In this document: positions 33,407-41,742 of the stretch, piece after piece
How the letters are laid out: each line of letters starts with the position of its first letter
Numbering within the stretch: position 1 is the first letter of the stretch
From: an uncultured Clostridia bacterium
GTDB lineage: Bacteria > Bacillota > Clostridia > Peptostreptococcales > Anaerovoracaceae
Length of the DNA stretch: 64,000 nt
Direction of reading: 5' to 3'
Assembly (NCBI GenBank): GCA_934255135.1
Contig: CAKQMV010000010.1
Coordinates: 13,756-77,755 of the forward strand
Notes under the pieces: model-generated
The model's database searches: none
The model's input: the letters and a program-made list of their open reading frames with translations, nothing else
Told to the model about the DNA's origin: nothing
Made by a program: the position numbers and the translations under genes

Positions 33407-34318
33407 ATGAAACAATCAGATTTTGCTGTTCTGTTCAGTGTCATCGAAGCGGGAAGCTTCAGCAAGGCGGCGGAACGACTGGGATACACTCCTGCAGGAG
33501 TATCCTATATAATCTCAGAAATAGAGCGGGAGCTGGGAATGCCAATTTTTAACCGTAACCATAATGGCGTTAAACTTAACGGCCATGGAATGGATATGAT
33601 TCCTGAGCTTAAAATGATTTATCAGGCTAACCTCAATCTTGAGAACAAGATCAGATCGAGGAAGGAAGGAAAGACAATCAACCTGTATGTTGGACTTATA
33701 GATACAGTCGCATCTGAGTGGCTTCCTGATGCAATGGTGGAGTTTGAGGAATTGTACCCGGATGTAAGAATTGACGTAATGACAGGAAATCCATATGAGC
33801 TTAATGACTGGATGGAGTCGGGACTCATTAACATCATGGTTACCGAGGGAGAATGGATTGATACGAACTTCATATCGATACCAATTTATAAAGATTTATT
33901 CTATATGGTATTTCCTAATGGTTCAGATGTGCCAGAAGAAGCCGGACTTGACCTGATGGAAGGACGTGATGTTATAACACCTTTCTATGGTGGTGACAGA
34001 ACGGCTGAGATTCTTCTTAGGAAGCTGGGAATAGATTTCAATCAGACATACGATAGAGTTAATAATCAGGCTGTAATTAAGCTTGTTGCAATAGGTAAGG
34101 GTGCTGCAATTCTGCCGGGTCTACATCTCCGTGAAGCAAGAATATGGGCTTACGAAGACAAGTATCAGCCAGAGATAGTTAAGATTATACCTGAGACAGG
34201 AAGAGATCTTGTTGTCGGAATCAGAAGCGAGAATAAGAGTAATGAATTGCTGGCTAAATTCACGCAGTGCATCAGGAAATCAGCAATGATAAACAGTGAT
34301 TGGGAGGATTTTAAATGA
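33407..34318 (+). CDS. LysR-family transcriptional regulator
   Basis: 303 residues. N-terminal winged helix-turn-helix FSVIEAGSFSKAAERLGYTP and SYIISEIERELGMPIFNR, then a periplasmic-binding-type effector domain. ATG 33407 has GGGAGGTG just upstream; the earlier frame start lacks one. The stop overlaps the DMT transporter start (ATGA), so the regulator and exporter are one operon; unlike most LysR genes it is not divergent from its likely target. The effector is unknown. Upstream dyads may be its own operator. Confidence 0.92.
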   Translation: MKQSDFAVLFSVIEAGSFSKAAERLGYTPAGVSYIISEIERELGMPIFNRNHNGVKLNGHGMDMIPELKMIYQANLNLENKIRSRKEGKTINLYVGLIDTVASEWLPDAMVEFEELYPDVRIDVMTGNPYELNDWMESGLINIMVTEGEWIDTNFISIPIYKDLFYMVFPNGSDVPEEAGLDLMEGRDVITPFYGGDRTAEILLRKLGIDFNQTYDRVNNQAVIKLVAIGKGAAILPGLHLREARIWAYEDKYQPEIVKIIPETGRDLVVGIRSENKSNELLAKFTQCIRKSAMINSDWEDFK

Positions 34319-35259
34319 TATCAAACAAGATGAAGGGTAACGCAGCCCTTCTGTTCACAGCGGTAATCTGGGGATCAGGCTTCATTGCGCAGAAGCTCGG
34401 AATGAGCGTGCTGCCACCACTTGCTTTTAACGGTATAAGACAGCTCTGTGCGGCGATTGTGCTGATGCCATATCTTGCATACAACCTTAAGAAGAGTGGA
34501 TATTTCAGTAGAGAGAAGAGTACGTATGAGCAGATCAGAGCAAGAAAGAATCAGGTAATTCTTGGCGGTTTTGTCTGTGGCGCATTTATGATGCTTGGAT
34601 CTAATCTGCAGCAGGTTGGACTTGTTACAGTTTCGGCAGGAAAGTCAGGCTTTATCACAGCGATTTATATCGTAATGGTGCCGCTTCTATCAATCTTCCT
34701 TGGTAAGAAGCTTACCTTTAAGACTACATTCTGCTGTACTCTTGCGATGGTTGGATTCGCCTTCCTTAGCCTTAGAGGCGGTCTTGGCAATGTTACATCA
34801 GGAGATATAATCACACTGATTTCAGCTGTATTCTTCGCGTGTCAGATTATTGCGGTAAATAATTTCGTTACCAAGGAGAATGACATAATGCTGTCCGTTC
34901 TTCAGATGTTTATATCTGGAGTAGCCACAGTGCCTCTATCACTGCTATGCGAGAGCTACACATTTGCTGACCTTATGCAGTGTGCACCGATTATTACATA
35001 TTCAACATTGCTCCCGACGGCTCTAGGCTTCACATTCCAGATTGTCGGACAAAAATACACCGACGCAACGACTGCATCATTTCTGCTCAGCCTTGAGTCG
35101 GTGTTCAGCGCAATATTCGGCGCCATTGTTCTTCGTGAAAGTATGAGTGGAAAGGAGCTTCTAGGATGCTTCCTGATATTCCTCTCCAATATTATCGTCC
35201 AAATTGAGGGTCGGCCAACGCTGCCTCGTAGTCCTCGAGATTCTTCTGAAGGAGAGTAG
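34315..35259 (+). CDS. EamA-family (DMT) transporter
   Basis: 314 residues with ten predicted membrane helices in two EamA halves: ALLFTAVIWGSGFIAQKLGM and, in the second half, SLLLCESYTF-type and ATTASFLLSLESVFSAIFGA. Members export amino acids or other metabolites. It is translationally coupled to the LysR gene. The last 68 bases overlap the 3' end of the convergent aldo/keto reductase gene, an unusual overlap, so its C-terminal tail (EGRPTLPRSPRDSSEGE) is read from the complement of that gene. Confidence 0.88.
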   Translation: MISNKMKGNAALLFTAVIWGSGFIAQKLGMSVLPPLAFNGIRQLCAAIVLMPYLAYNLKKSGYFSREKSTYEQIRARKNQVILGGFVCGAFMMLGSNLQQVGLVTVSAGKSGFITAIYIVMVPLLSIFLGKKLTFKTTFCCTLAMVGFAFLSLRGGLGNVTSGDIITLISAVFFACQIIAVNNFVTKENDIMLSVLQMFISGVATVPLSLLCESYTFADLMQCAPIITYSTLLPTALGFTFQIVGQKYTDATTASFLLSLESVFSAIFGAIVLRESMSGKELLGCFLIFLSNIIVQIEGRPTLPRSPRDSSEGE

Positions 35260-36229
35260 GCGTATCAAGACCATAAGGACATCTGCTTGCACACTGACCG
35301 CAGTGCAGGCAGTTTTTTATTTGCTGCATCTGAGCCTGGTGAGCCTCGTCCATGTATACGCTTACCGGCGCTCTTCTGATCATGAGGGACATTCTTGCAC
35401 AGTCCTGGATAAAGATTCCTGCAGGACAAGGCATGCAATATCCGCAGCCACGGCAGAAATCACCAGTGAGCTCTCGTCTCTCTGACTCAACAAAAGCCTT
35501 CATCTCATCATCGTAAACTGGCGGATTCTCTGCACAAGCAAGGAAATCATCGAGCTCCTTCTCTCTCTGAACGCCCCAGATAGGAAGAACGTTGTCAAAA
35601 AGATCGCAGAACGCATAAGCGACATCCGCCCTGTTGATAAGGCCACCGCTCATTCCCTTCATTGCAACAAATCCCATATTGTGTTCCTTGCACTTATTTG
35701 CGAGCTCGATCTCTCTCTCATCTGCAAGATAGCTGAATGGGAACTGCAGAGTCTCGTAAAGTCCTGACTCAATCGCCTCCTCAGCAACTGCCATGCGGTG
35801 ATTAGTGATGCCGATATGGCGAATCTTACCCTCGGCCTTAGCCTTAAGAGCCGCATCGTAGAGACCGTCTTCTCCGCCTGGTTTCGGGCAAAAACCCGGG
35901 TTGTGGAACTGATACACGTCTATGTAGTCAGTCTTAAGCGCCTCGAGAGATTCCGCAAGATCTGACCAGAAGTCCTCTGCTGTCTTAGCCATTGTCTTAG
36001 TCGCGATGTATACTTCCTCTCTTACGATGCCTGCTTTCTCGAATGCTTCACCAATCTTAGCCTCGCTGTCTGAGTACATTCTTGCGGTGTCAAAATACCT
36101 TATTCCGCTGTTGTATGCCTTAACAAGAAGCTTGCCTGCTTCTTCAAATGAGATTCTTTGAATCGGCAGTGCTCCGAAGCCATTCTTGTCTACGGTTATT
36201 CCTGTGCTTCCAAGTGTTACCTGTGACAT
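35192..36229 (-). CDS. Aldo/keto reductase with C-terminal 4Fe-4S ferredoxin domain
   Basis: 345 residues. The N-terminal ~260 form an AKR TIM barrel: RYFDTARMYSDSEAKIGEAF (Asp and Tyr of the catalytic set), the Lys in YIATKTM, and DVYQFHNPG with the catalytic His. The C-terminal ~90 carry two clusters, CRGCGYCMPCPAGI and CLHCGQCASRCPYG, for 4Fe-4S centres. Such fused oxidoreductases are common in anaerobes; the substrate is unknown. Its 3' end overlaps the DMT transporter gene. A GGAGGCG site precedes the ATG at 36229. Confidence 0.92.
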   Translation of the reverse strand: MSQVTLGSTGITVDKNGFGALPIQRISFEEAGKLLVKAYNSGIRYFDTARMYSDSEAKIGEAFEKAGIVREEVYIATKTMAKTAEDFWSDLAESLEALKTDYIDVYQFHNPGFCPKPGGEDGLYDAALKAKAEGKIRHIGITNHRMAVAEEAIESGLYETLQFPFSYLADEREIELANKCKEHNMGFVAMKGMSGGLINRADVAYAFCDLFDNVLPIWGVQREKELDDFLACAENPPVYDDEMKAFVESERRELTGDFCRGCGYCMPCPAGIFIQDCARMSLMIRRAPVSVYMDEAHQAQMQQIKNCLHCGQCASRCPYGLDTPTLLQKNLEDYEAALADPQFGR

Positions 36230-36293
36230 AATTATCGCCTCCTGTGTTTAATTATTTAAGAATTATAGTGTATAATTGCAAATATAACAATAT

Positions 36294-36369
36294 GCGCCAG
36301 TAGCTCAGTGGATAGAGTGTTCCACTCCGAATGGAAAGGCCGCGAGTTCGATCCTCGCCTGGCGCACCA
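36294..36369 (+). tRNA. tRNA-Arg (anticodon CCG)
   Basis: 76 bases with CCA encoded. Acceptor stem GCGCCAG/CTGGCGC, D-arm TAGCTCAGTGGATAGAG, anticodon stem TTCCA/TGGAA around CTCCGAA (anticodon CCG), T-arm GCGAGTTCGATCCTCGC. It reads CGG codons. Confidence 0.95.
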
Positions 36370-36377
36370 GTACGCTT

Positions 36378-36411
36378 AAGCTCGGCCTGGATTATATAGG
36401 CTGAGCTTTTT
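36378..36411 (+). terminator. Terminator after tRNA-Arg
   Basis: AAGCTCGGCCT pairs with AGGCTGAGCTT (one mismatch), followed by TTT. Confidence 0.75.
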
Positions 36412-36435
36412 GTGAATTGTCAAGGAGGATGATTT

Positions 36436-37437
36436 ATGAAGAAGATTGCTGTTATCGGTGCCGGAAGCTGGGGCACAGCACTTGCAACTGTTCTTGCAGG
36501 CAAAGGGCACAAGGTAAGAATTACTGATATTAATATGGAACATCTGAAGCTTATGGAAGAGCACAGAGAGAATGTGAACTACCTTCCTGGCGTTAAGCTT
36601 AATGAGAATATACATATCGTCGGAAGTGGAGCGGAGGCACTCGAAGACGCTGACTACGCACTTTTCTCAGCGCCTGCGCAGCACTTTAGATCTGCAATTG
36701 AGGCCGCAATCCCTTACATGAAGAAGGATTTTATCGTTATCAACGTTGCTAAGGGCATCGAACAGAAGACACTTCTCAGAATGTCTGAGATTGCATCAGA
36801 TTATCTTGATATGGACAAGTATGTTGTCCTCTCTGGCCCTTCGCATGCTGAGGAGGTTGGAAGACGAATGCCGACAACAGTTGCAGTTGCTTCGAAGTGC
36901 CTCGAGACTGCAGAGGATGTGCAGGAGCTCTTTATGACTGACAGATTCAGAGTTTACACAAATGATGATGTTGTGGGAATCGAGCTTGGTGGTTCGCTCA
37001 AAAATATCATAGCTCTGGGCGCAGGAATTTCCGACGGAATGGGATTTGGAGATAACGCGAAAGCTGCTCTTATGACAAGAGGGCTTGCGGAGATCAAGAG
37101 ACTTGGACTTAAGCTCGGTGCAAGACCGGAGACTTTTGCAGGACTGGCAGGTGTTGGTGATCTTATTGTCACCTGCACAAGTATGCATTCCCGTAATAGA
37201 AGATGCGGCATTATGATTGGTGAGGGAATGGATCCAAAGGAGGCTACTGATAAAGTAGGCATGGTTGTTGAGGGAATGTTCACGACTGAGGCTGCATACG
37301 GTCTTGCCGAGAGAGAGGGCATTGAGATGCCTATTACTGAAGCTATCTATGATGTAATCAACGGAAAGGCTAATGTTGAGGAGATTGTAGCGTCTCTTAT
37401 GACAAGAGAGAAGAGGCACGAAGAGGATAAGAAATAA
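36436..37437 (+). CDS. gpsA: Glycerol-3-phosphate dehydrogenase [NAD(P)+]
   Basis: 333 residues, full length for GpsA, which reduces dihydroxyacetone phosphate to sn-glycerol 3-phosphate for phospholipid synthesis. Seen: the Rossmann motif VIGAGSWGTALATVLA, the substrate loop VLSGPSHAEEVGRRMPT, the catalytic Lys in ELGGSLKNIIALGAGISDGM, and GVGDLIVTCTSMHSRNRRCG. AAGGAGG precedes the ATG. It is transcribed alone or from the tRNA-Arg side; the next unit has its own promoter. Confidence 0.97.
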   Translation: MKKIAVIGAGSWGTALATVLAGKGHKVRITDINMEHLKLMEEHRENVNYLPGVKLNENIHIVGSGAEALEDADYALFSAPAQHFRSAIEAAIPYMKKDFIVINVAKGIEQKTLLRMSEIASDYLDMDKYVVLSGPSHAEEVGRRMPTTVAVASKCLETAEDVQELFMTDRFRVYTNDDVVGIELGGSLKNIIALGAGISDGMGFGDNAKAALMTRGLAEIKRLGLKLGARPETFAGLAGVGDLIVTCTSMHSRNRRCGIMIGEGMDPKEATDKVGMVVEGMFTTEAAYGLAEREGIEMPITEAIYDVINGKANVEEIVASLMTREKRHEEDKK

Positions 37438-37475
37438 CTTGTTGTACAAATTTACAAAAATATTACATAATTCTG

Positions 37476-37504
37476 TTGACAACGCACATAGGAATTGTTA
37501 TATT
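37476..37504 (+). promoter_or_regulatory. Promoter of the metNIQ leader
   Basis: TTGACA (37476-37481), 17 bases, TATATT (37499-37504). Transcription would start near 37511 and cover the Met-rich leader ORF and the terminator before metN. Confidence 0.8.
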
Positions 37505-37543
37505 AATTGTGCTAACCGAAATCTATGAAAGGAGCATATTCAC

Positions 37544-37618
37544 ATGTCAAGAACAACTATGATGATGGAAATGGGAATGATGGGCATGTGCATGTGCGCT
37601 GCAAGTTACATAGATTAA
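37544..37618 (+). CDS. Methionine-rich leader peptide, 24 codons
   Basis: An ORF with an excellent ribosome binding site (GAAAGGAG, 9 bases before ATG). Nine of its 24 codons are ATG, eight besides the start, clustered as TTMMMEMGMMGMCMCA, and two are Cys. It lies between a strong promoter and an intrinsic terminator, directly before metN, the ATPase of a methionine ABC importer. This is the layout of a ribosome-sensing attenuator such as those of trp or his operons: when charged elongator tRNA-Met is scarce the ribosome stalls in the ATG run and the terminator should fail to form. No S-box or T-box is visible. A copper-binding role for a Met/Cys-rich peptide is the alternative. Function is inferred from layout only. 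Confidence 0.72.
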   Translation: MSRTTMMMEMGMMGMCMCAASYID

Positions 37619-37702
37619 GGTCTGACAGAATGCTGGATAGTCTATGATGTTTGTCGTAGATGTTATTATCAGGGCAGGTCGTGAGACCTGCCCTGTTTTT
37701 TT
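37619..37702 (+). terminator. Attenuator-type terminator before metN
   Basis: CAGGGCAGGTC (37670-37680), loop GTGA and GACCTGCCCTG (37685-37695) form a perfect 11-bp stem followed by seven Ts: a strong terminator 33 bases before metN. GGTCTG (37619-37624), right after the leader stop, can pair with CAGGTC (37675-37680), two of the six pairs being G-U, and so could act as a competing antiterminator arm. A further hairpin TCTATGA/TCGTAGA lies at 37641-37660. The terminator is certain by shape; the alternative fold is a hand-made proposal. Confidence 0.75.
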
Positions 37703-37735
37703 CGGGAAATAACTCACAAGGAAGAAGGTAAACAA

Positions 37736-38764
37736 ATGACAGAACCTATTATCAGCCTTAAGGATGTGAATAAGAAGTTCGATACTAGAGGCGGCGTGGT
37801 ACATGCCCTTAAGGATATCAACCTCGACATACAGCCGGGAGATGCTCAGGGAATCATCGGACTCTCTGGAGCGGGAAAGAGTACTCTTGTAAGATGTATT
37901 AATCTTTTGGAAGAGCCTACAGAAGGAAAGGTTCTCTTCGACGGCAAGACTCTTACAAGCCTCTCGAGAAAGGAGCTTAACATAGAGAGAAGAAAGATGG
38001 CGATGATCTTCCAGCAGTTCAACCTGCTGATGCAGAGAGACGCAATCGGAAACATCTGCTTCCCACTCGAGATTGCAGGAGTTCCTAAGGCAGAGGCAAG
38101 AAAGAAGGCAATGGAGCTTCTGAAGATTGTAGATCTAGAGGACAGAGCTCATTCATATCCTTCACAGCTATCTGGAGGACAGAAGCAGAGAGTAGCAATC
38201 GCGAGAGCACTGGCTACAGACCCTAAGGTTCTCCTCTGTGACGAGGCTACAAGCGCACTCGATCCTAAGACTACAAGAGCGATTCTGGAGCTCCTCCGCA
38301 AGATCAACAGAGAGCTTGGAATCACACTCGTAGTAATCACTCACGAGATGGATGTAATCAAGCAGGTATGCAACAAGGTTGCTATCATCGAGAAGGGTGA
38401 AATCGTTGAGAAGGGCAAGGTTCAGGATGTATTCACTAAGCCTAAGAGCCAGGCTGCGAAGAAGCTGTTCTTCCCTGACGAGAGAGAGAAGAATACAGTT
38501 CACAGAGCTACAACAAAGCACAGAGTAAGACTTGTATATGATACACAGAACGCTTATGAGCCTATCGTTTCAAACATGATTTTAGAGCTCAAGGCACCAA
38601 TCAACATTCTGTACGCCAACATGGATGTACTTAATGATATACAGAAGGGACAGATGGTGATATGTCTGGCTGATGATGCTGCAATGGCAGAGAGACAGAA
38701 GCAGTATCTCAGAGATCACAAGGTTGAATTCACTGAAATCGAACAGGAAGGAGAAGATGAATAA
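37736..38764 (+). CDS. metN: Methionine ABC transporter ATP-binding protein MetN
   Basis: 342 residues. ABC ATPase with Walker A GLSGAGKSTL, signature LSGGQKQRV, Walker B VLLCDEATSALD and the H-loop ITHEMD. The last ~85 residues (RVRLVYDTQNAYEPIVSNMI onward) form the NIL domain, which in MetN binds methionine and gives trans-inhibition. First gene of metNIQ; the operon sits behind the Met-rich leader. It overlaps metI by one base. Confidence 0.95.
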   Translation: MTEPIISLKDVNKKFDTRGGVVHALKDINLDIQPGDAQGIIGLSGAGKSTLVRCINLLEEPTEGKVLFDGKTLTSLSRKELNIERRKMAMIFQQFNLLMQRDAIGNICFPLEIAGVPKAEARKKAMELLKIVDLEDRAHSYPSQLSGGQKQRVAIARALATDPKVLLCDEATSALDPKTTRAILELLRKINRELGITLVVITHEMDVIKQVCNKVAIIEKGEIVEKGKVQDVFTKPKSQAAKKLFFPDEREKNTVHRATTKHRVRLVYDTQNAYEPIVSNMILELKAPINILYANMDVLNDIQKGQMVICLADDAAMAERQKQYLRDHKVEFTEIEQEGEDE

Positions 38765-39423
38765 TGGAAGCATCAGTACTAATCGGACTTCTATGGAGCG
38801 AGTCAATCAAGACAGTATGTATGACGCTCATCTCAACACTGGTAGCGTATATCGTCGGACTTCCTATCGGAGTAAGCCTGATACTTACCGACTCAAATGG
38901 TATAAGACCTGTCGGCTGGTACAACAAGGTTATGGGGTTCATCGTAAATGTTGTAAGATCGGTACCTTTCCTGATTCTGATGATTGCTCTTATGCCTTAT
39001 GTGCGTTGGATTGTCGGAACAGGAATAGGAACACAGGCAACAGTAGCTGTTCTGATTGTAGCAGCCATACCTTTCGTAGCAAGAATGGTTGAACAGTCAC
39101 TTAAGGAAGTTGATCCTGGCGTGATTGAGGCAGCTCAGTCAATGGGAGCATCAACACTGACAATTGTTACCAAGGTAATGCTTACAGAGGCAAGACCGTC
39201 ACTTCTTAACGGTGCAGCGGTAGCGACTATTACAATCCTCGGTTATTCAGCAATGGCCGGAGTTGTAGGCGGCGGTGGTCTTGGAGACCTCGCCATCAAG
39301 TACGGACTTTACAGATATGAGACAACAATCATGTGGATTACTGTAATCTTACTTGTAATTCTTGTTCAGATTATACAGGAAATCGGAATCAAGGTTGCGC
39401 ATAAGCTCGACAACCGAATTTAA
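38764..39423 (+). CDS. metI: Methionine ABC transporter permease MetI
   Basis: 219 residues with five membrane helices and the ABC permease EAA loop (VIEAAQSMGASTLTIV). The N-terminal MTLISTLVAYIVGLPIGV and GYSAMAGVVGGGGLGDLAIK are typical of MetI. It forms the membrane channel with MetN and receives methionine from MetQ. The start overlaps the metN stop. Confidence 0.95.
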   Translation: MEASVLIGLLWSESIKTVCMTLISTLVAYIVGLPIGVSLILTDSNGIRPVGWYNKVMGFIVNVVRSVPFLILMIALMPYVRWIVGTGIGTQATVAVLIVAAIPFVARMVEQSLKEVDPGVIEAAQSMGASTLTIVTKVMLTEARPSLLNGAAVATITILGYSAMAGVVGGGGLGDLAIKYGLYRYETTIMWITVILLVILVQIIQEIGIKVAHKLDNRI

Positions 39424-39466
39424 ACAGTTTATAAATTTTTCGTTAAATATAAGGAGGGAACTAACA

Positions 39467-40285
39467 ATGAAAAATTTTAAGAAAATCGCATCAATCACAC
39501 TAGCAGGCGTACTCGCACTTTCACTTCTAACAGGCTGCGGCTCAAAGTCTTCAGACGAAGATAAGACAATCAAGGTAGCTGCTTCACCTACACCTCATGC
39601 TAAGATTCTAGAGCAGGTTAAGGACTCGCTAGCAGACGAGGGATACACTCTCGAGGTTGTAGAGTTTGACGACTATGTAAAGCCTAACCAGGCAGTAACT
39701 GATGGTGATGTTGATGCTAACTACTTCCAGCACCAGCCATACCTCGACCAGTACAATGAGGAGAACGGAACTGACATCGTATCTGCAGGTTCTGTACACT
39801 ATGAGGCAATGGGTATCTACAAGGCTCAGAAGGATTCAATTGATCAGCTCGAGAAGGGTGACAAGATTGGAGTACCTAACGATGTAACTAACGAGGCTAG
39901 AGCTCTTCAGCTTCTTCAGGCTAACGGAGTAATCAAGCTTAAGGACGGAGCAGGACTCAATGCAACTAAGGCTGATATCGTTGAGAACCCATATGGAGTA
40001 GAGATCGTTGAGCTTGAGGCTGCAATTATCCCTAACTCACTTCCAGACCTTGCTCTTGCAGTAGTAAATGCTAACTACGCACTTGAGGCCGACATCACAG
40101 GTGATGTAATTGCTAAGGAATCAGCTGATTCAGACGCAGCTAAGACTTATGCAAATATCGTTGCTTGCGCTAAGGGAAATGAGTCAAGCGACAAGATCAA
40201 GGCTCTAGTTAAGGCACTTCAGAGCGACACTGTTAAGAAGTACCTTGAGAAGGAGTATGACGGTGTAATCGAGGCTACATTCTAA
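39467..40285 (+). CDS. metQ: Methionine-binding lipoprotein MetQ
   Basis: 272 residues. Signal peptide and lipobox LSLLTGC (Cys ~24), then a NlpA-type binding protein: IKVAASPTPHAKILEQV, ANYFQHQPYLDQYNEENGTD, KIGVPNDVTNEARALQLLQ and NANYALEADI. ATG 39467 follows AAGGAGGGAAC; the longer frame from 39362 overlaps metI in another frame and is not used. The lipid-anchored protein captures methionine outside the membrane. A terminator follows. Confidence 0.95.
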   Translation: MKNFKKIASITLAGVLALSLLTGCGSKSSDEDKTIKVAASPTPHAKILEQVKDSLADEGYTLEVVEFDDYVKPNQAVTDGDVDANYFQHQPYLDQYNEENGTDIVSAGSVHYEAMGIYKAQKDSIDQLEKGDKIGVPNDVTNEARALQLLQANGVIKLKDGAGLNATKADIVENPYGVEIVELEAAIIPNSLPDLALAVVNANYALEADITGDVIAKESADSDAAKTYANIVACAKGNESSDKIKALVKALQSDTVKKYLEKEYDGVIEATF

Positions 40286-40362
40286 GTTAGAATCTGAGCT
40301 GTACACATACTAATCACATACGATTAAACATTAAAAGAAATTAATATTTTCAATACCAATCT

Positions 40363-40395
40363 AAGGAGTTCTCGGGCCGAGAGCTCCTTTTTTTC
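40363..40395 (+). terminator. Terminator of metNIQ
   Basis: AAGGAGTTCTCGG pairs with CCGAGAGCTCCTT (two internal mismatches), followed by a run of Ts. Confidence 0.8.
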
Positions 40396-40473
40396 TACAC
40401 ATACTTAAGGTATAATATAACCTGCTTTACTATATGCGGCGGAGCCGCAGAGGCAATGAAAGAAGGAGATTAT

Positions 40474-41730
40474 ATGTCAGGTTATATTGCGGTGATAATA
40501 ATGCTGCTTGCACTGTCGGCGTTTTTTTCTGCAACGGAAACAGCGTACACATCACTTAACAGAATTAAGATGAAGAATCTTGCTGCCGATGATGACAGGC
40601 GTGCAGAGAAGGTCCTCAAGCTTGATGCCAATTATGACAAGCTTCTGTCGACAATCCTTGTTGGTAATAACATTGCCAACATCTGTCTGACTTCTGTTGC
40701 GACAGTAATGTGTGTAAAGCTGTACGGAGCTAACCTTGGAGCAACTGTTTCAACAGTTGGAGTAACAATCGTGGTACTGATATTCGGTGAGATTTCACCT
40801 AAGACCATAGCTAAGGAGAATGCTGACGCCTTTGCTATGTTTTCAGCACCTGCTGTTAACGCACTGGTAATTCTGTTCACACCTGTAACAGTTCTCTTCA
40901 GTATTCTGAAGGCACTTCTCAGTAAGCTATTTAAGGCTAATCAGAACAATGCATTTAATGAGGATGAGCTGATTACAATTGTTGAGGAAGCGAAGACTGA
41001 AGGCTCGCTTGGAGCTGAGCAGAGTGAGCTTATCACAAATGCGATAGAGTTTAACGACGTCGAAGCTATAGACATCATCACTCCAAGAGTCGATATTGTG
41101 GCTATAGAGAAAGGCGAAGATATAGATGAAATCGGTAAGGTGTTCAGAGAATCTGGACTTTCAAGACTTCCGGTATATGACGATGATCTCGATAACATAA
41201 TCGGAGTTCTGAATCAGAAGGATTTCCACAACAACGATCTTAAGGAGGCATCAGACGTAGACAAGTACGTCAAGCCAGTTGCATATGTTGCTGAATCACT
41301 TAAGGCATCAGTACTCCTTAAGAAGATGCAGTCCATGAAGACTCACCTCGCTATAGTCGTGGATGAGTATGGAGGAACGACAGGCCTCGTAACTATGGAG
41401 GATATAATAGAAGAGCTTGTCGGCAAGATATATGATGAGCATGATGCAGTCGAGCTAAGAGATGTAACACCGATTGGAAATGGTGCCTACACCGTAGCGG
41501 GAGGTGCGAACCTCGAGAAGTTTTTCGAGATTTTTGACGAAGAGATCGAGACTGATGCAACGACAATCAACGGCTGGGTTATGATTGAGCTTGACAGACT
41601 GCCTCGAAGCGGTGACAAGTTCACCTACAACTCAAAACACAAGACGTTTAATGTAAGAGTTACGAAGGCAGATTCAAGAAGAGCACTGATGACGTATATT
41701 AAAGTCGAGAACAGACAGGATGAAGAATAA
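40474..41730 (+). CDS. CNNM/CorC-type (HlyC) membrane protein, possible Mg2+ efflux factor
   Basis: 418 residues: an N-terminal CNNM (DUF21) membrane domain with SAFFSATETAYTSLNRIKM and STILVGNNIANICLTSVAT, two CBS domains (~200-320, with TPRVDIVAI and DEYGGTTGLVTMEDIIEELV), and a C-terminal CorC/HlyC transporter-associated domain (~345-415). Related proteins (MpfA) lower cellular magnesium. ATG 40474 is chosen since AAGGAG lies 6 bases upstream; ATG 40456 has a poorer site. It is followed by secA after 12 bases. TATAAT at 40411 may be its promoter. Confidence 0.88.
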   Translation: MSGYIAVIIMLLALSAFFSATETAYTSLNRIKMKNLAADDDRRAEKVLKLDANYDKLLSTILVGNNIANICLTSVATVMCVKLYGANLGATVSTVGVTIVVLIFGEISPKTIAKENADAFAMFSAPAVNALVILFTPVTVLFSILKALLSKLFKANQNNAFNEDELITIVEEAKTEGSLGAEQSELITNAIEFNDVEAIDIITPRVDIVAIEKGEDIDEIGKVFRESGLSRLPVYDDDLDNIIGVLNQKDFHNNDLKEASDVDKYVKPVAYVAESLKASVLLKKMQSMKTHLAIVVDEYGGTTGLVTMEDIIEELVGKIYDEHDAVELRDVTPIGNGAYTVAGGANLEKFFEIFDEEIETDATTINGWVMIELDRLPRSGDKFTYNSKHKTFNVRVTKADSRRALMTYIKVENRQDEE

Positions 41731-41742
41731 AGGAGAATTTGA

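Noticed and set aside
37511..37735. S-box (SAM-I) riboswitch or T-box upstream of metN
   Set aside because: No k-turn/GA motif pattern and no T-box sequence could be seen; the region is occupied by the Met-rich ORF and one terminator.
39362..39466. N-terminal extension of metQ
   Set aside because: It would overlap metI in another frame and bury the lipoprotein signal; the ATG at 39467 has AAGGAGGG and a clean lipobox.
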